From: Vibrio sinus
Lineage (GTDB): Bacteria; Pseudomonadota; Gammaproteobacteria; Enterobacterales; Vibrionaceae
Assembly: GCF_023634645.1 (NCBI RefSeq)
Contig: NZ_JAMKMR010000003.1
Span: 124,001 to 188,000, forward strand
Direction: 5' to 3'
DNA length: 64,000 bases
The notes under the pieces were generated by a model, which did not search any database, had not been told where the DNA came from, and saw nothing but the letters and a program-made list of their open reading frames with translations. Each line of letters begins with the position of its first letter. Position 1 is the first letter of the stretch. Shown piece by piece: positions 1 through 8,138 of the stretch. Position numbers and translations under genes: made by a program.

Positions 1-62
1 CTTCGGTCAATCGGCCTGCCAATACGTTTATCGTTTAAATCCTATTTTAAGGAATTGGTATT

Positions 63-1217
63 ATGGGCAGATCCGTCCAAAACATTACTAATAACGTTAG
101 TCTCATCGCGTCTGATAATACGTGGATTGAAGGACTAGCTATACAACAACTTATTAAAACGTCTCAATTGTCCGGCATGATGCAGGTAGCTGGTATGCCA
201 GATTTGCATCCAGGTCGAGGCTACCCGATAGGCGCAGCCTTCTTTGCCAAAGATAAAGTCTACCCAGCATTAGTGGGTAACGATATCGGCTGTGGTATGT
301 CGTTGTGGCAAACCTCAATGAGCTTGTCCAAGCTGAACCTGGATAAGGTTGAAAGGCAACTAAAAGATATAGAATTGCCACTAGATGACAGTTGGCAAGA
401 ACTTATCAACACGCGAAAGGCGGACAAGCAGATTGCTTCTACTTGTTTTGATCATGCTCTCGGTACGATTGGTGGAGGAAACCATTTTGCAGAGTTTCAA
501 TCTATCGATGAAATTTATGATGAGTCTGCACTAACAGAGATGCATTTGGACAAGAAAAAGCTGCAACTTTTGGTTCATTCTGGGTCACGAGGGTTAGGGC
601 AATCTGTCTTAACCGATCATGTGACTAAGTTTAACCATGATGGACTTGAGTCTGGAAGCGTGGCGCTTGATGAATACCTGTTAAAGCACGACGAAGCCGT
701 GCGTTGTGCTGAGTTAAATCGAGAGCTGATAGCGCGGCGTTTTTTAAAGGCGACTCGAGCAGACGGGACCTGTCAGATTGATATCAACCATAACTTGGTT
801 ACCGAGACATGGATTGATGGACGCAAAGGTTGGTTACATCGAAAAGGGGCGACACCAAGTGATAAAGGTTACGTTGTCATCCCCGGCTCTAGGGGTGACC
901 ACAGCTATTTGGTTAAGCCGAGACTCAATTGCTCAGATGCACTTTACTCACTCGCGCACGGGGCAGGTAGAAAGTGGAAACGGGGTGAATGCCAAGGACG
1001 ATTAAGCCATAAATACAAACGTGATGATCTTTATCGTACAGAGCTAGGAAGCCGAGTTATTTGTGGGAATAAAGAATTACTCTATGACGAGGCACCCCAA
1101 GCGTACAAAAAGTGTCTGACTATCATTGATGATTTGCAAGAGGCTGGTCTTGTAGATGTCGTTGCTAGGCTACGTCCGGTGCTTACTTTTAAAACAAATG
1201 GAGGCTGCTCAGTATGA
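63..1217 (+). CDS. rtcB: RtcB-family RNA ligase, PrfH-associated type (RtcB2)
   Basis: RNA-splicing ligase family, joining RNA ends through a guanylated histidine and metal ions in the cytoplasm. Visible RtcB landmarks in order are GNDIGCG (metal-binding Cys, about residue 76), GGGNHFAEF, HSGSRGLGQ, PGSRGDHSY and SLAHGAGRKW, in which His299 is the expected guanylated nucleophile. At 384 residues it is near the bacterial family length and looks intact. A purine-rich AAGGAA precedes the ATG. The stop overlaps the ATG of prfH by 4 bp (ATGA), so the two are translationally coupled. In the RtcB2-PrfH systems described in the literature, PrfH releases the peptide from ribosomes damaged in the 16S decoding centre and RtcB2 reseals the rRNA. 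The role here is inferred from that pairing. Confidence 0.93.
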   Translation: MGRSVQNITNNVSLIASDNTWIEGLAIQQLIKTSQLSGMMQVAGMPDLHPGRGYPIGAAFFAKDKVYPALVGNDIGCGMSLWQTSMSLSKLNLDKVERQLKDIELPLDDSWQELINTRKADKQIASTCFDHALGTIGGGNHFAEFQSIDEIYDESALTEMHLDKKKLQLLVHSGSRGLGQSVLTDHVTKFNHDGLESGSVALDEYLLKHDEAVRCAELNRELIARRFLKATRADGTCQIDINHNLVTETWIDGRKGWLHRKGATPSDKGYVVIPGSRGDHSYLVKPRLNCSDALYSLAHGAGRKWKRGECQGRLSHKYKRDDLYRTELGSRVICGNKELLYDEAPQAYKKCLTIIDDLQEAGLVDVVARLRPVLTFKTNGGCSV

Positions 1218-1837
1218 TTTTACTACAGTTGTCTTCTGGTCAAGGGCCATTGGAGTGCTGTCAAGCCGTAGGCCTAGCGCTTAGAGTGTTTGAAAAGGAA
1301 TGCAGATCTAAAGGTGTAGAATTCGAGGTTGTTGATTCGATACTAGCCGAGCATAAAGGTTGCTTTAAGTCATTAACCGTTCACATAAAAAATGAAAACA
1401 CACTTGGCCGAACGCTTGTGCAGTCTTGGCATGGGCCCATGCTTTGGGTGTGTCAAAGTCGTTTTCGTTCAAAACACAAAAGAAAAAACTGGTTCTTTAG
1501 TGGGTCTGTTTATGACATTCCGGAATCAAATATTAATGGTGAAGTAACGTTTCAAGCTTGCAAAGCCTCTGGTGCAGGCGGGCAGCACGTTAATACCACT
1601 GATTCTGCAGTTCGTGCGACTCATCAAGGAACTGGCTTGAGTGTCAAAGTAGCGAGCCAACGTAGCCAACATGCGAATAAACGATTGGCGTACGCTTTAT
1701 TGATGCAAAAGCTGGAAGATAACCAATCCCAACAAGCCTCTCAGCAAGATAAATTGTGTTGGCAACAACATAAAAATCTACAAAGAGGCAACCCAATTAA
1801 AACGTTTAAAGGCGAGAAGTTTATTCTTTGCGAATAA
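1214..1837 (+). CDS. prfH: Peptide chain release factor H (PrfH)
   Basis: Class-I release-factor homologue of 207 residues, much shorter than RF1/RF2 because the stop-codon-reading domains are largely absent. The peptidyl-hydrolysis loop is intact as GAGGQHVN, with the GGQ at residues 122-124, followed by the usual TTDSAVRATH stretch that lines the peptidyl-transferase centre. The C-terminus is basic and Gln/Lys-rich, as in rescue factors that enter the mRNA channel. It starts inside the rtcB stop (ATGA overlap), giving a two-gene operon. Known PrfH members release nascent chains from ribosomes cut in the decoding centre so that the partner RtcB can repair the rRNA. Assignment is strong from the motif, length and partner. 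Confidence 0.92.
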   Translation: MILLQLSSGQGPLECCQAVGLALRVFEKECRSKGVEFEVVDSILAEHKGCFKSLTVHIKNENTLGRTLVQSWHGPMLWVCQSRFRSKHKRKNWFFSGSVYDIPESNINGEVTFQACKASGAGGQHVNTTDSAVRATHQGTGLSVKVASQRSQHANKRLAYALLMQKLEDNQSQQASQQDKLCWQQHKNLQRGNPIKTFKGEKFILCE

Positions 1838-1936
1838 TCTTTCGTCGCTGGCAATTTCCAGTGGCCGCTACCAACAGAAGCTCACCGTATGTGGGTGGTT
1901 GGCCAGTGTGGAAAATATTTATACCAAGATAATATA

Positions 1937-2200
1937 TATACCCAAGTTACCTCAAGATGCAGAATTCAGAGCGATGTGAGTGGCCCAATTTAAGAAAAAG
2001 GTCTGCAGGAATGGTCATCCATTTCAAAGGCCTTTGACGCGAAAGTGGGCCACTCACACCGCTCCCAGAGGGCGAGTAGATAAGGCTTCACTGCGTTGTT
2101 AGGGATGTTCAACGTAGAATGACTATGTCTCACACCCCTGCCTAGCATTGAAGCCTTATCTATCTCGCTGAAACTCGCATCTTGAGGTAACTTGGGTATA
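1937..2200. repeat. 264-bp nested palindromic intergenic element (MITE-like, family A)
   Basis: The element is bounded by perfect 24-bp terminal inverted repeats at 1937-1960 and 2177-2200, the right one ending CTTGGGTATA. Inside are further inverted pairs, 1971-1987 with 2046-2062 and 2078-2090 with 2149-2161, so the whole element can fold into a branched hairpin. It has no convincing gene; a 71-codon frame within it is a by-product of the symmetry. It lies between prfH and an exported hypothetical gene. The core words CTGCGTTGTTAG (2091-2102) and CTGCCTAGCAT (2138-2148) recur with the same 35-nt spacing in the element at 46485-46752. Confidence 0.9.
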
Positions 2201-2321
2201 GACAATAGGTCTAAGTTATTAAATAAGGTTAAGCCAAGCCACGTAAGTCAGTGTGGCTTAGCTTAATTTTGGTTATTTTAGGCAGTTAACATAAATTACA
2301 TAGGAGGATTCTTTATGTATT

Positions 2322-2903
2322 TTACCCACTGAAAGTTGACGGAAATGCAGTTGTTCCATAACTGTACACTATTTCTCCATTTGAAGTGAATGCTGATAGA
2401 CCAGTAACAATGTGATTTCGGTCTAACACGAGTTTATCATTGCTATTCAATACTGGTGAAAAGCCGATAAAGTTGAGAAATATATTCGAGTTACTCCCCG
2501 GTATCATTTTGGATGCAGAGTTAATGTCACCCAGCTTCCCACAGAAATTAAAGTCACTACAATATTCTGAAGGACCATCCATCACAATGTCGTAATAAGG
2601 GTTATTAGAATCATCAAAATTAGCTTTGAATTTTATTTCTAGTTTTTCAAAGCCTTGGGCTCGGCCAACACTACTTGGAATACTAAAGGTGACGTGCTGT
2701 CCACTATCTATATTTAGCGGGACAGAAGCTGAACTATTCTTGGCTGAATAATCTAAACGCTTTAAAGGAGGAAGATTATTTAGTGTTATAACAATATTGT
2801 CCATATTGATTTGTGTTTGATTAGATAACGTTATAGTTCCTGCATAAGCATTAGAAAGTGCTAATAAACCAACTGTAGATACAAATATTATTTTTTTAAT
2901 CAT
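2322..2903 (-). CDS. Exported hypothetical protein
   Basis: 193 residues with a clear Sec signal peptide: a short KK-basic start, a hydrophobic core VGLLALSNAYA and a probable cut after AYA. The mature part is rich in Asn, Ser, Thr and Asp and predicted beta-strand-like, and has two cysteines close together (EYCSDFNFCGK) that could form a disulfide in the periplasm or outside. No family was recognised. It is transcribed alone on the minus strand, flanked by the palindromic repeat downstream and an AT-rich 240-bp region upstream. The start codon has only a weak ribosome-binding site. Function unknown; it could be a surface or biofilm protein, but nothing in the sequence decides this. Confidence 0.7.
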   Translation of the reverse strand: MIKKIIFVSTVGLLALSNAYAGTITLSNQTQINMDNIVITLNNLPPLKRLDYSAKNSSASVPLNIDSGQHVTFSIPSSVGRAQGFEKLEIKFKANFDDSNNPYYDIVMDGPSEYCSDFNFCGKLGDINSASKMIPGSNSNIFLNFIGFSPVLNSNDKLVLDRNHIVTGLSAFTSNGEIVYSYGTTAFPSTFSG

Positions 2904-3142
2904 AGTTAAGATACTTTGCTGTTAAATTAATTGACTGGGATAGTGGTCAGACCATATGTTATGTGGAAATAACATTATGAATTCTAGGGCATATAATTCA
3001 ATGCGGATGAATTAAAAGTTAAATATTGTTTAATTTGACCAATATGATGGATTTCAGTTAGTTACCTTATCACAAGCATCGATACAATTATGCTATCTCT
3101 CATAGACGGGACCTTCAGGATTCGGTTTTTCCTAAATACCAC

Positions 3143-4180
3143 CTATAGTTCTGCTGCTGTTAGATTTTCTCTAACACGAATTTCGAGCATTTCTCTCCAC
3201 CACCGACTTGTCTCCAGTGACCTATCTAACGTTACCTCCTGACCGAACTTTGGAGTGAGTAAACTTACATTGTTCTCATTGGCTAGAGCGAGGATGCGCT
3301 CTAGTGGCTCAAACCAAGTGTGAAAAGACAGATCAAATGTGCCATTGTGGATGGGTAACATATGGTGTCCACCAAGATCCAAATGAGCTTGCAAGCTTTG
3401 CTCTGGCATCATATGCACACTGCTCCACATGTCGTTATAAGCGCCAGTTTCAATTAACGTAATATCAAACGGTCCATATTCATCGCCAATTTGTTTGAAA
3501 CCGTCGAAATAGCCACTATCACCGCTAAAAAACACACTTTTATTGCTACTCTGTATAACCCAGCTAGCCCATAGCGTTTTGTTGCCGTCGCGAAGGCCTC
3601 TTCCCGAGAAGTGTTGTGCAGGTGTTGCGACAAAGTTGATACCGTCAATAGTGACACTCTGCCACCAGTCGAGTTCAATGATATTGCCTGAGCTGACTCC
3701 CCACCTAACTAAATGTTGCCCTACACCCAGTGGGGTGACGAATTTTTTTACTTTATCCTTCAATATATTGATTGCAGATTTATCTAAGTGATCGTAGTGA
3801 TCATGACTGATAACGACGACATCAATATCTGGAAGTGCTTCGGTGCTGATTGGACTTTGATGAAATCGCTTAGGGCCCATCCATTGGAAGGGTGAAGCGC
3901 GATAGCTGAATACCGGGTCGGTTAGAATTAACTTTCCATCCAACTGCATAAGTACAGTCGAATGGCCTAAACGAAATATACTGTTGTGCTGTTTGTCTAG
4001 CTGAGCTGGTTGTATGGGCAAAACAGGTATTTGCGACTCGGGCTCTCGACCTTGGCGCTCAGCAGTAAAATAGGCTCGACTTATCTGCCACAAGCTTGCT
4101 GATGGATCTTCATTGTTAGGGTTTGGCGCGTTTACGAATTTGTTGTGAATTCTATTTGAAGCAACCTTGTAAGATCTCAT
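3143..4180 (-). CDS. MBL-fold metallo-hydrolase (NAPE-PLD / RomA-like)
   Basis: Metallo-beta-lactamase-fold hydrolase of 345 residues. The metal-binding signature SHDHYDHLD is present around residue 125, followed by a second His in the ATPAQHFSGR segment, FFSGDSGYF (bridging Asp) and LPIHNGTF for the C-terminal ligand. The order and spacing match the branch that includes N-acyl-phosphatidylethanolamine phospholipase D and bacterial RomA-like proteins, so a lipid or phosphodiester substrate is plausible but unproven. No signal peptide is apparent. It is divergent from a TetR regulator gene, and a perfect palindrome sits between the two starts, which suggests that this regulator controls the hydrolase. 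Confidence 0.88.
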   Translation of the reverse strand: MRSYKVASNRIHNKFVNAPNPNNEDPSASLWQISRAYFTAERQGREPESQIPVLPIQPAQLDKQHNSIFRLGHSTVLMQLDGKLILTDPVFSYRASPFQWMGPKRFHQSPISTEALPDIDVVVISHDHYDHLDKSAINILKDKVKKFVTPLGVGQHLVRWGVSSGNIIELDWWQSVTIDGINFVATPAQHFSGRGLRDGNKTLWASWVIQSSNKSVFFSGDSGYFDGFKQIGDEYGPFDITLIETGAYNDMWSSVHMMPEQSLQAHLDLGGHHMLPIHNGTFDLSFHTWFEPLERILALANENNVSLLTPKFGQEVTLDRSLETSRWWREMLEIRVRENLTAAEL

Positions 4181-4214
4181 AACTGTCCACCTTCTAAATC
4201 GTTTAGTTTTATTT

Positions 4215-4251
4215 CACAAAAGTAAACTATACTGTGCAGTTTACTTTTGTG
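4215..4251. promoter_or_regulatory. Probable TetR operator palindrome
   Basis: Two perfect 14-nt inverted arms (CACAAAAGTAAACT at 4215-4228, AGTTTACTTTTGTG at 4238-4251) are separated by 9 nt in the divergent region between the metallo-hydrolase and the TetR gene. Extra AGTAAAC/GTTTA half-sites lie at 4201 and 4261. The position over both promoters and the symmetry fit autoregulation plus repression of the hydrolase. Inference from layout; binding has not been shown. Confidence 0.7.
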
Positions 4252-4314
4252 GAATTGAAAAGTAAACCCATCGGTGTAGAATTAGTGAAAACGAATTTAA
4301 ATTGCTAACAAAAA

Positions 4315-4926
4315 ATGAGTGAAAAAAAGAAAACTCGCAGTGAAATAAAGCGAGAAGCGATCATTAACGCCGCTACAACTGCTTTTAAGGATTTTGGAGT
4401 GCAAGGGACTAGCATGGAAAAGCTAGCTCAAATAGCAGGTGTCTCTAAGCGGACGGTCTACAACCACTTTGCGTCCAAAGAAGAGTTAGTGATGCACTTG
4501 TTGGCGGAGCTTTGGCAAAGAGCGATCGTCGATAGGGAGGTGGAGTTTCAAGGCACCATTAGTTTACAAGCCCAGTTGTCCGAGATTTTGCTTGCAGAGC
4601 TTGAGTTCATTGGGTCGAGAGAGTATTTGGATCTTGCTCGGGTCGCGTTTGGCTATTTATTTTATAATTCAAACGAGTTGCAAAAGGAGTTTGAAAAAGT
4701 CTCTAAACAAGAAACGGTGATTCATCGTTGGATTAAAGCCGCTAGGACTGAAAATCAACTCAAAGAGCTCAACGTAGAGTTTGCTAACCGTCAACTGCAT
4801 AGTTTAGTGAAAGGTGCTGGTTTCTGGCCTCAGTTAATGGGGATGTGCGAAGAGCTGTCGAAGGAAGAGATGCAAGAGATCGCACAAGAGTCGGCAGAAA
4901 TGTTTCTTGCTCGATATGCCGCCTAA
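4315..4926 (+). CDS. TetR/AcrR-family transcriptional regulator
   Basis: 203 residues with the classic N-terminal TetR DNA-binding domain at about 12-60: IINAATTAFKDFGVQGTSM, then the helix-turn-helix LAQIAGVSKRTVYNHFASKEEL. The remaining helical region is a ligand-binding and dimerisation domain of the AefR-like C-terminal type. Divergent from the MBL-fold hydrolase, with a 14-bp-arm palindrome between them, so it probably represses that gene and itself in response to a small hydrophobic ligand. The ATG follows an A-rich tract with a poor Shine-Dalgarno sequence. The family call is secure; the ligand is unknown. Confidence 0.93.
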   Translation: MSEKKKTRSEIKREAIINAATTAFKDFGVQGTSMEKLAQIAGVSKRTVYNHFASKEELVMHLLAELWQRAIVDREVEFQGTISLQAQLSEILLAELEFIGSREYLDLARVAFGYLFYNSNELQKEFEKVSKQETVIHRWIKAARTENQLKELNVEFANRQLHSLVKGAGFWPQLMGMCEELSKEEMQEIAQESAEMFLARYAA

Positions 4927-5015
4927 ACTTAGTTAACCAAAACTATTGAGATTGTTTGCGACAACTGGCGACAACAACTAGCTTTAGTATAAGGTTTTGC
5001 GCACTTTGGGCTGTT

Positions 5016-5756
5016 ATGTTGTCTTGGTTAAAATGGTTGTTATTCGTGTTTCTCACATCTGTTACGGTCCAATCGTACGGCCAAACCATTGTCGCAACGA
5101 TTGGAGAGTACCCGCCTTATACCTCTAAAACAGATCCAAATGCACGACTCGCAGAAGAAATCGTCATCGCTGCGTATGAAAGCTCAGGTTATCAGGTCAA
5201 GCTCCGGCGTGTACCTTGGAAAAGAGCGATGGAAGAGGCTAAGGCGGGTAAGGTCGATATTAGCTTCGGTTGGTTTAAGACAGAAGAAAGAGAAAAACAT
5301 TTTTATTACTCCGACCCTTTATATCCGATTGAAGAGGTCTTTTTTTACCATAAAGACAGTAACTTCACTTGGTCGGACATGAGTGATCTCGAGAATTATA
5401 ATATCGGTGCTACTTTAGGCTATTCACATGAAGGCGTGTTGCGTGGCGCAGGTTTGACGGTAGATGTTGCTAAGACAGATGCACTCGCCATCCAAAAGGT
5501 TTTTCGAAGGCGAGTGGATGCTACACCAATTGATGCTCATGTTGGTTATTATATTCTCGCTGAGTTTCCTCAAGAAGTGCGAGATGTAATTACCCACAAT
5601 GACAAACCTCTACTGAGGAACCATCAATATGTTATAGCGGGTAAAGTAAAAGGGGAGTACTCTGCTAACCTGATTGAGCAGTTCAATACTGGCTTGCAAA
5701 CCATACGTGACAACGGCACTTTTGATAAAATTTTATCGAACTACACACAGTTTTAA
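5016..5756 (+). CDS. Periplasmic solute-binding protein, SBP_bac_3 family
   Basis: About 246 residues from this ATG, with a Sec signal peptide (MLSWLKWLLFVFLTSVTVQSYG). The frame is open back to a TTG at 4956, but that would put 20 residues before the natural signal start, so the ATG is preferred. The mature protein begins with the type-2 periplasmic-binding fold signature ATIGEYPPYTS, then EIVIAAYESSGYQVKLRRVPWKRAMEEAKAGKVDISFGW. It resembles polar amino acid binding proteins, but no permease or ATPase is adjacent, so it may feed a distant transporter or act as a sensor. The stop codon overlaps the convergent CMD gene by 4 bp. Confidence 0.85.
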   Translation: MLSWLKWLLFVFLTSVTVQSYGQTIVATIGEYPPYTSKTDPNARLAEEIVIAAYESSGYQVKLRRVPWKRAMEEAKAGKVDISFGWFKTEEREKHFYYSDPLYPIEEVFFYHKDSNFTWSDMSDLENYNIGATLGYSHEGVLRGAGLTVDVAKTDALAIQKVFRRRVDATPIDAHVGYYILAEFPQEVRDVITHNDKPLLRNHQYVIAGKVKGEYSANLIEQFNTGLQTIRDNGTFDKILSNYTQF

Positions 5757-6136
5757 TGGTTTCCGCTTCGTTCTTCCAATACCTGTTTAAAGGCAAACAT
5801 TCCATTGATCGCTGCTGGAAATTCCGCATATCCCGCCATTTGCAAAATGACTTCCTTTATTTCCGTTTCGCTGCAACCAACGTTTAATGCAGCATTAAGG
5901 TGTACGGCAAGTTGAGGCTGGCAATTACCCAATGCGGTAAGCGCGGCCACCGCTGCGATTTCTCTTGATTTGAGATCCAGCTCTGGTCGTGAATAGATGT
6001 CACCAAAACCAAACTCTATAATGTTCTTGGCAAGATCTGGACAAATTTCTTGAAGACTTGCGATCACTTTTTCTCCTGCTTCGCCATCAATTTTGTTTAG
6101 TTGCATTAGGCCAATATCAAATCGAGATGCGTTCAT
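5753..6136 (-). CDS. Carboxymuconolactone decarboxylase (CMD) family protein
   Basis: 127-residue all-helical protein of the CMD/AhpD superfamily. The hallmark segment is LNAALNVGCSETEIKEVILQMAGYAEFPAAINGMFAF, split as LNAALNVGCSETEI and ILQMAGYAEFPAAI. Only one cysteine lies in the region where AhpD has a CxxC pair, so the disulfide peroxidase chemistry of AhpD is unlikely; it is closer to the gamma-carboxymuconolactone decarboxylase-like group of unknown substrate. Divergent from a LysR gene 101 bp away, the usual arrangement for a LysR target, which suggests control by that regulator. It overlaps the end of the convergent solute-binding gene. Confidence 0.88.
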   Translation of the reverse strand: MNASRFDIGLMQLNKIDGEAGEKVIASLQEICPDLAKNIIEFGFGDIYSRPELDLKSREIAAVAALTALGNCQPQLAVHLNAALNVGCSETEIKEVILQMAGYAEFPAAINGMFAFKQVLEERSGNH

Positions 6137-6237
6137 TGTTTTTCTCCATCGGGTTTCGTTGAAAAAGAGTATGATGGGTTTACGATTGGCTTTCTATACT
6201 TCATAATCTACATGGACTATTTAGCTTAAGAGATATA

Positions 6238-7146
6238 ATGATGCGTGATGGAGAGTATGCCGAATTCCGAGCCTTTCTTGCGGTTGCGGACAATGGCAGT
6301 TTCACTTTGGCTTCTAAGGTGCTTAGGGTAACACCCTCTGCGCTGAGCCAGATCATTAAAAGGCTTGAACAAAGGGTTGGCGTTCAGCTTTTCAATCGAA
6401 CCACACGCAGTGTGAAGCTTACGGAAAGTGGATCGACACTGTTTAAAAGAATTTATCCCGCGTTTAATGAGTTAAACTCAGCGATTCAAGATATCAAATC
6501 ACATACCAATGAGTTGTCAGGAACGGTGAAAATTCATAGCACCTCAACGGTTGCCGAATGTATCCTAGCACCGACGATAGCGGGCTTTTTCAAGGCATAT
6601 CCTAATATCAAGCTCGATGTTGTGGTCGAAGATGCTGTGGTTGACCTAACTCAGCAGGGTTTCGATGTCGGATTGCGGCTCGGTGAGTATCTACAAAATG
6701 ACATGATTGCTTACCCACTTAGCGGGAAACTAAGAATGGCTGCTGCGGCTTCACCAGATTACTTGGCCGAGTATGGTATACCAGTGCAACCCGAGGATTT
6801 GCTTAAACATAACTGTATCAACTGGCGTTATATGGCTGAAAAGTACGTATATCGATGGGAGTTCTTTCAGCAAAGTCGCTGGAAAAGCATCAATGTTGAT
6901 GGCTCACTGACTTCTACAAGTCGAGAGTTAGCGCTCTCTACGGCCATTCAAGGGGCAGGGATTGTATTTTGGACAGAAGATAAGCTTGCCTCATACTTTG
7001 CAGATGGAAGTCTCGTCCGAATCCTAGAAGAATACTGCCCAGAATTTGATGGATGGCATATGTACTACTATCGTCGGCCTCATATGCCGAAACATGTGCG
7101 CACCTTTATAGATTATATGAAAGATTCATATCCACCTATGAATTAA
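6238..7146 (+). CDS. LysR-family transcriptional regulator
   Basis: 302 residues, the usual LysR length. N-terminal winged helix-turn-helix: FLAVADNGSFTLASKVLRVTPSALSQIIKRLEQRVGVQLFNRTTR. The C-terminal effector domain is the periplasmic-binding-like fold, with GTVKIHSTSTVAE opening it and VGLRLGEY inside, a pattern of the DmlR/YafC-like subgroup. It is divergent from the CMD gene and 66 bp upstream of an EamA transporter in the same direction, so either could be its target. A second ATG follows the first immediately (ATGATG). Effector unknown. Confidence 0.94.
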   Translation: MMRDGEYAEFRAFLAVADNGSFTLASKVLRVTPSALSQIIKRLEQRVGVQLFNRTTRSVKLTESGSTLFKRIYPAFNELNSAIQDIKSHTNELSGTVKIHSTSTVAECILAPTIAGFFKAYPNIKLDVVVEDAVVDLTQQGFDVGLRLGEYLQNDMIAYPLSGKLRMAAAASPDYLAEYGIPVQPEDLLKHNCINWRYMAEKYVYRWEFFQQSRWKSINVDGSLTSTSRELALSTAIQGAGIVFWTEDKLASYFADGSLVRILEEYCPEFDGWHMYYYRRPHMPKHVRTFIDYMKDSYPPMN

Positions 7147-7212
7147 TAATTATTCTATCACCCTGTTTTATATGATACTTTCTTTGCTCTTTTTGTTACT
7201 TACCTAAGGGCT

Positions 7213-8115
7213 ATGATGTTAAAGAAGTATCTGCTGTTGTTCGGTATTGGTTTGATCTGGGGATCTCAGTTTATTTTTCAAAAGGCTGCTTTAACCTCTT
7301 TTTCCCCAGAAATTGTCGGCGCGGGCAGGGCTATCGTCGGGTTTATAACCTTATCCATTATCTGTTTGATCATGAATCTTAAACCAAGGTCTAAAACGTC
7401 TTGGTGGCTATATATGTTGATTGGATTTTTAGAAGCAACGGTGCCGTTTGTGTTGGTTCCATGGGGGCAACAGTATCTATCTTCGGCGATAACTTCAATT
7501 CTGATCGGTACTATCCCGTTTTTTGTGGTTTTGTTTACACCATTCTTAAATGCAAATGATAAAGTCACAAAATCTAATGTGATCAGTCTTATTGTCGGGT
7601 TTATTGGCATTGTCGTGCTATTTGCCCCTGACCTACTAAAAGGTGGAAGCGCGTTTGATTATCGAGGGCCACTGGCAATATTGGCGGCTGCGGCCTCATT
7701 TGGTTTAGCGTTGCTGCTGCTTTCAAGATGTAGTGGTGAACAGCCCATCATAGTCGCGAGAAATGTATTAGGATCGGCAAGTTTTCAGCTACTTCTTGTC
7801 TCTTTGCTTACGCAAAGTGTCGTGCCAGGTGTGATAACTACTAAGTCCATTGTTTCCATATTATATTTAGGGATCATGTGTGCAGGCGTGGTATACCTAC
7901 TATATATGATGCTGATTGTTGCGGCAGGCCCAGTCTTTACTTCGCTGACGAATTACCTGGTACCAACGTTTGGAGTATTTATCGGTGTGCTGTTCGCGCA
8001 TGACTCGATAAGCATTTACACCTGGAGTGCGTTAGTCATCATTTTGCTGGCTGTTGCGATCAACCAAAGGCCAAGTAGAGACAACAAACTTGTTGCGGAT
8101 TCTGGGGCGCATTAA
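7213..8115 (+). CDS. EamA/DMT-superfamily transporter
   Basis: 300-residue inner-membrane protein with about ten hydrophobic segments arranged as two EamA repeats, typical of drug/metabolite transporters. The first repeat opens LLFGIGLIWGSQFIFQKAAL and the second has LAILAAAASFGLALLLLSRC. Such proteins export amino acids, metabolites or toxic compounds; the substrate cannot be read from the sequence. It follows the LysR gene in the same direction and may be controlled by it. A GC-rich hairpin overlaps the stop codon. The double ATGATG start leaves a one-codon uncertainty. Confidence 0.92.
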   Translation: MMLKKYLLLFGIGLIWGSQFIFQKAALTSFSPEIVGAGRAIVGFITLSIICLIMNLKPRSKTSWWLYMLIGFLEATVPFVLVPWGQQYLSSAITSILIGTIPFFVVLFTPFLNANDKVTKSNVISLIVGFIGIVVLFAPDLLKGGSAFDYRGPLAILAAAASFGLALLLLSRCSGEQPIIVARNVLGSASFQLLLVSLLTQSVVPGVITTKSIVSILYLGIMCAGVVYLLYMMLIVAAGPVFTSLTNYLVPTFGVFIGVLFAHDSISIYTWSALVIILLAVAINQRPSRDNKLVADSGAH

Positions 8116-8123
8116 GCCCCAGA
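8101..8123. terminator. Hairpin terminator between convergent genes
   Basis: Arms TCTGGGGC (8101-8108) and GCCCCAGA (8116-8123) pair perfectly and overlap the stop codon of the EamA gene. The hairpin sits between that gene and the converging minus-strand gene, so it can serve both. Confidence 0.6.
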
Positions 8124-8138
8124 ATATTCTATAGAGTA

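Noticed and set aside
1990..2205. 71-codon open frame on the minus strand
   Set aside because: It lies almost entirely within the palindromic element at 1937-2200; symmetric repeats create such frames. No ribosome-binding site or family signal.
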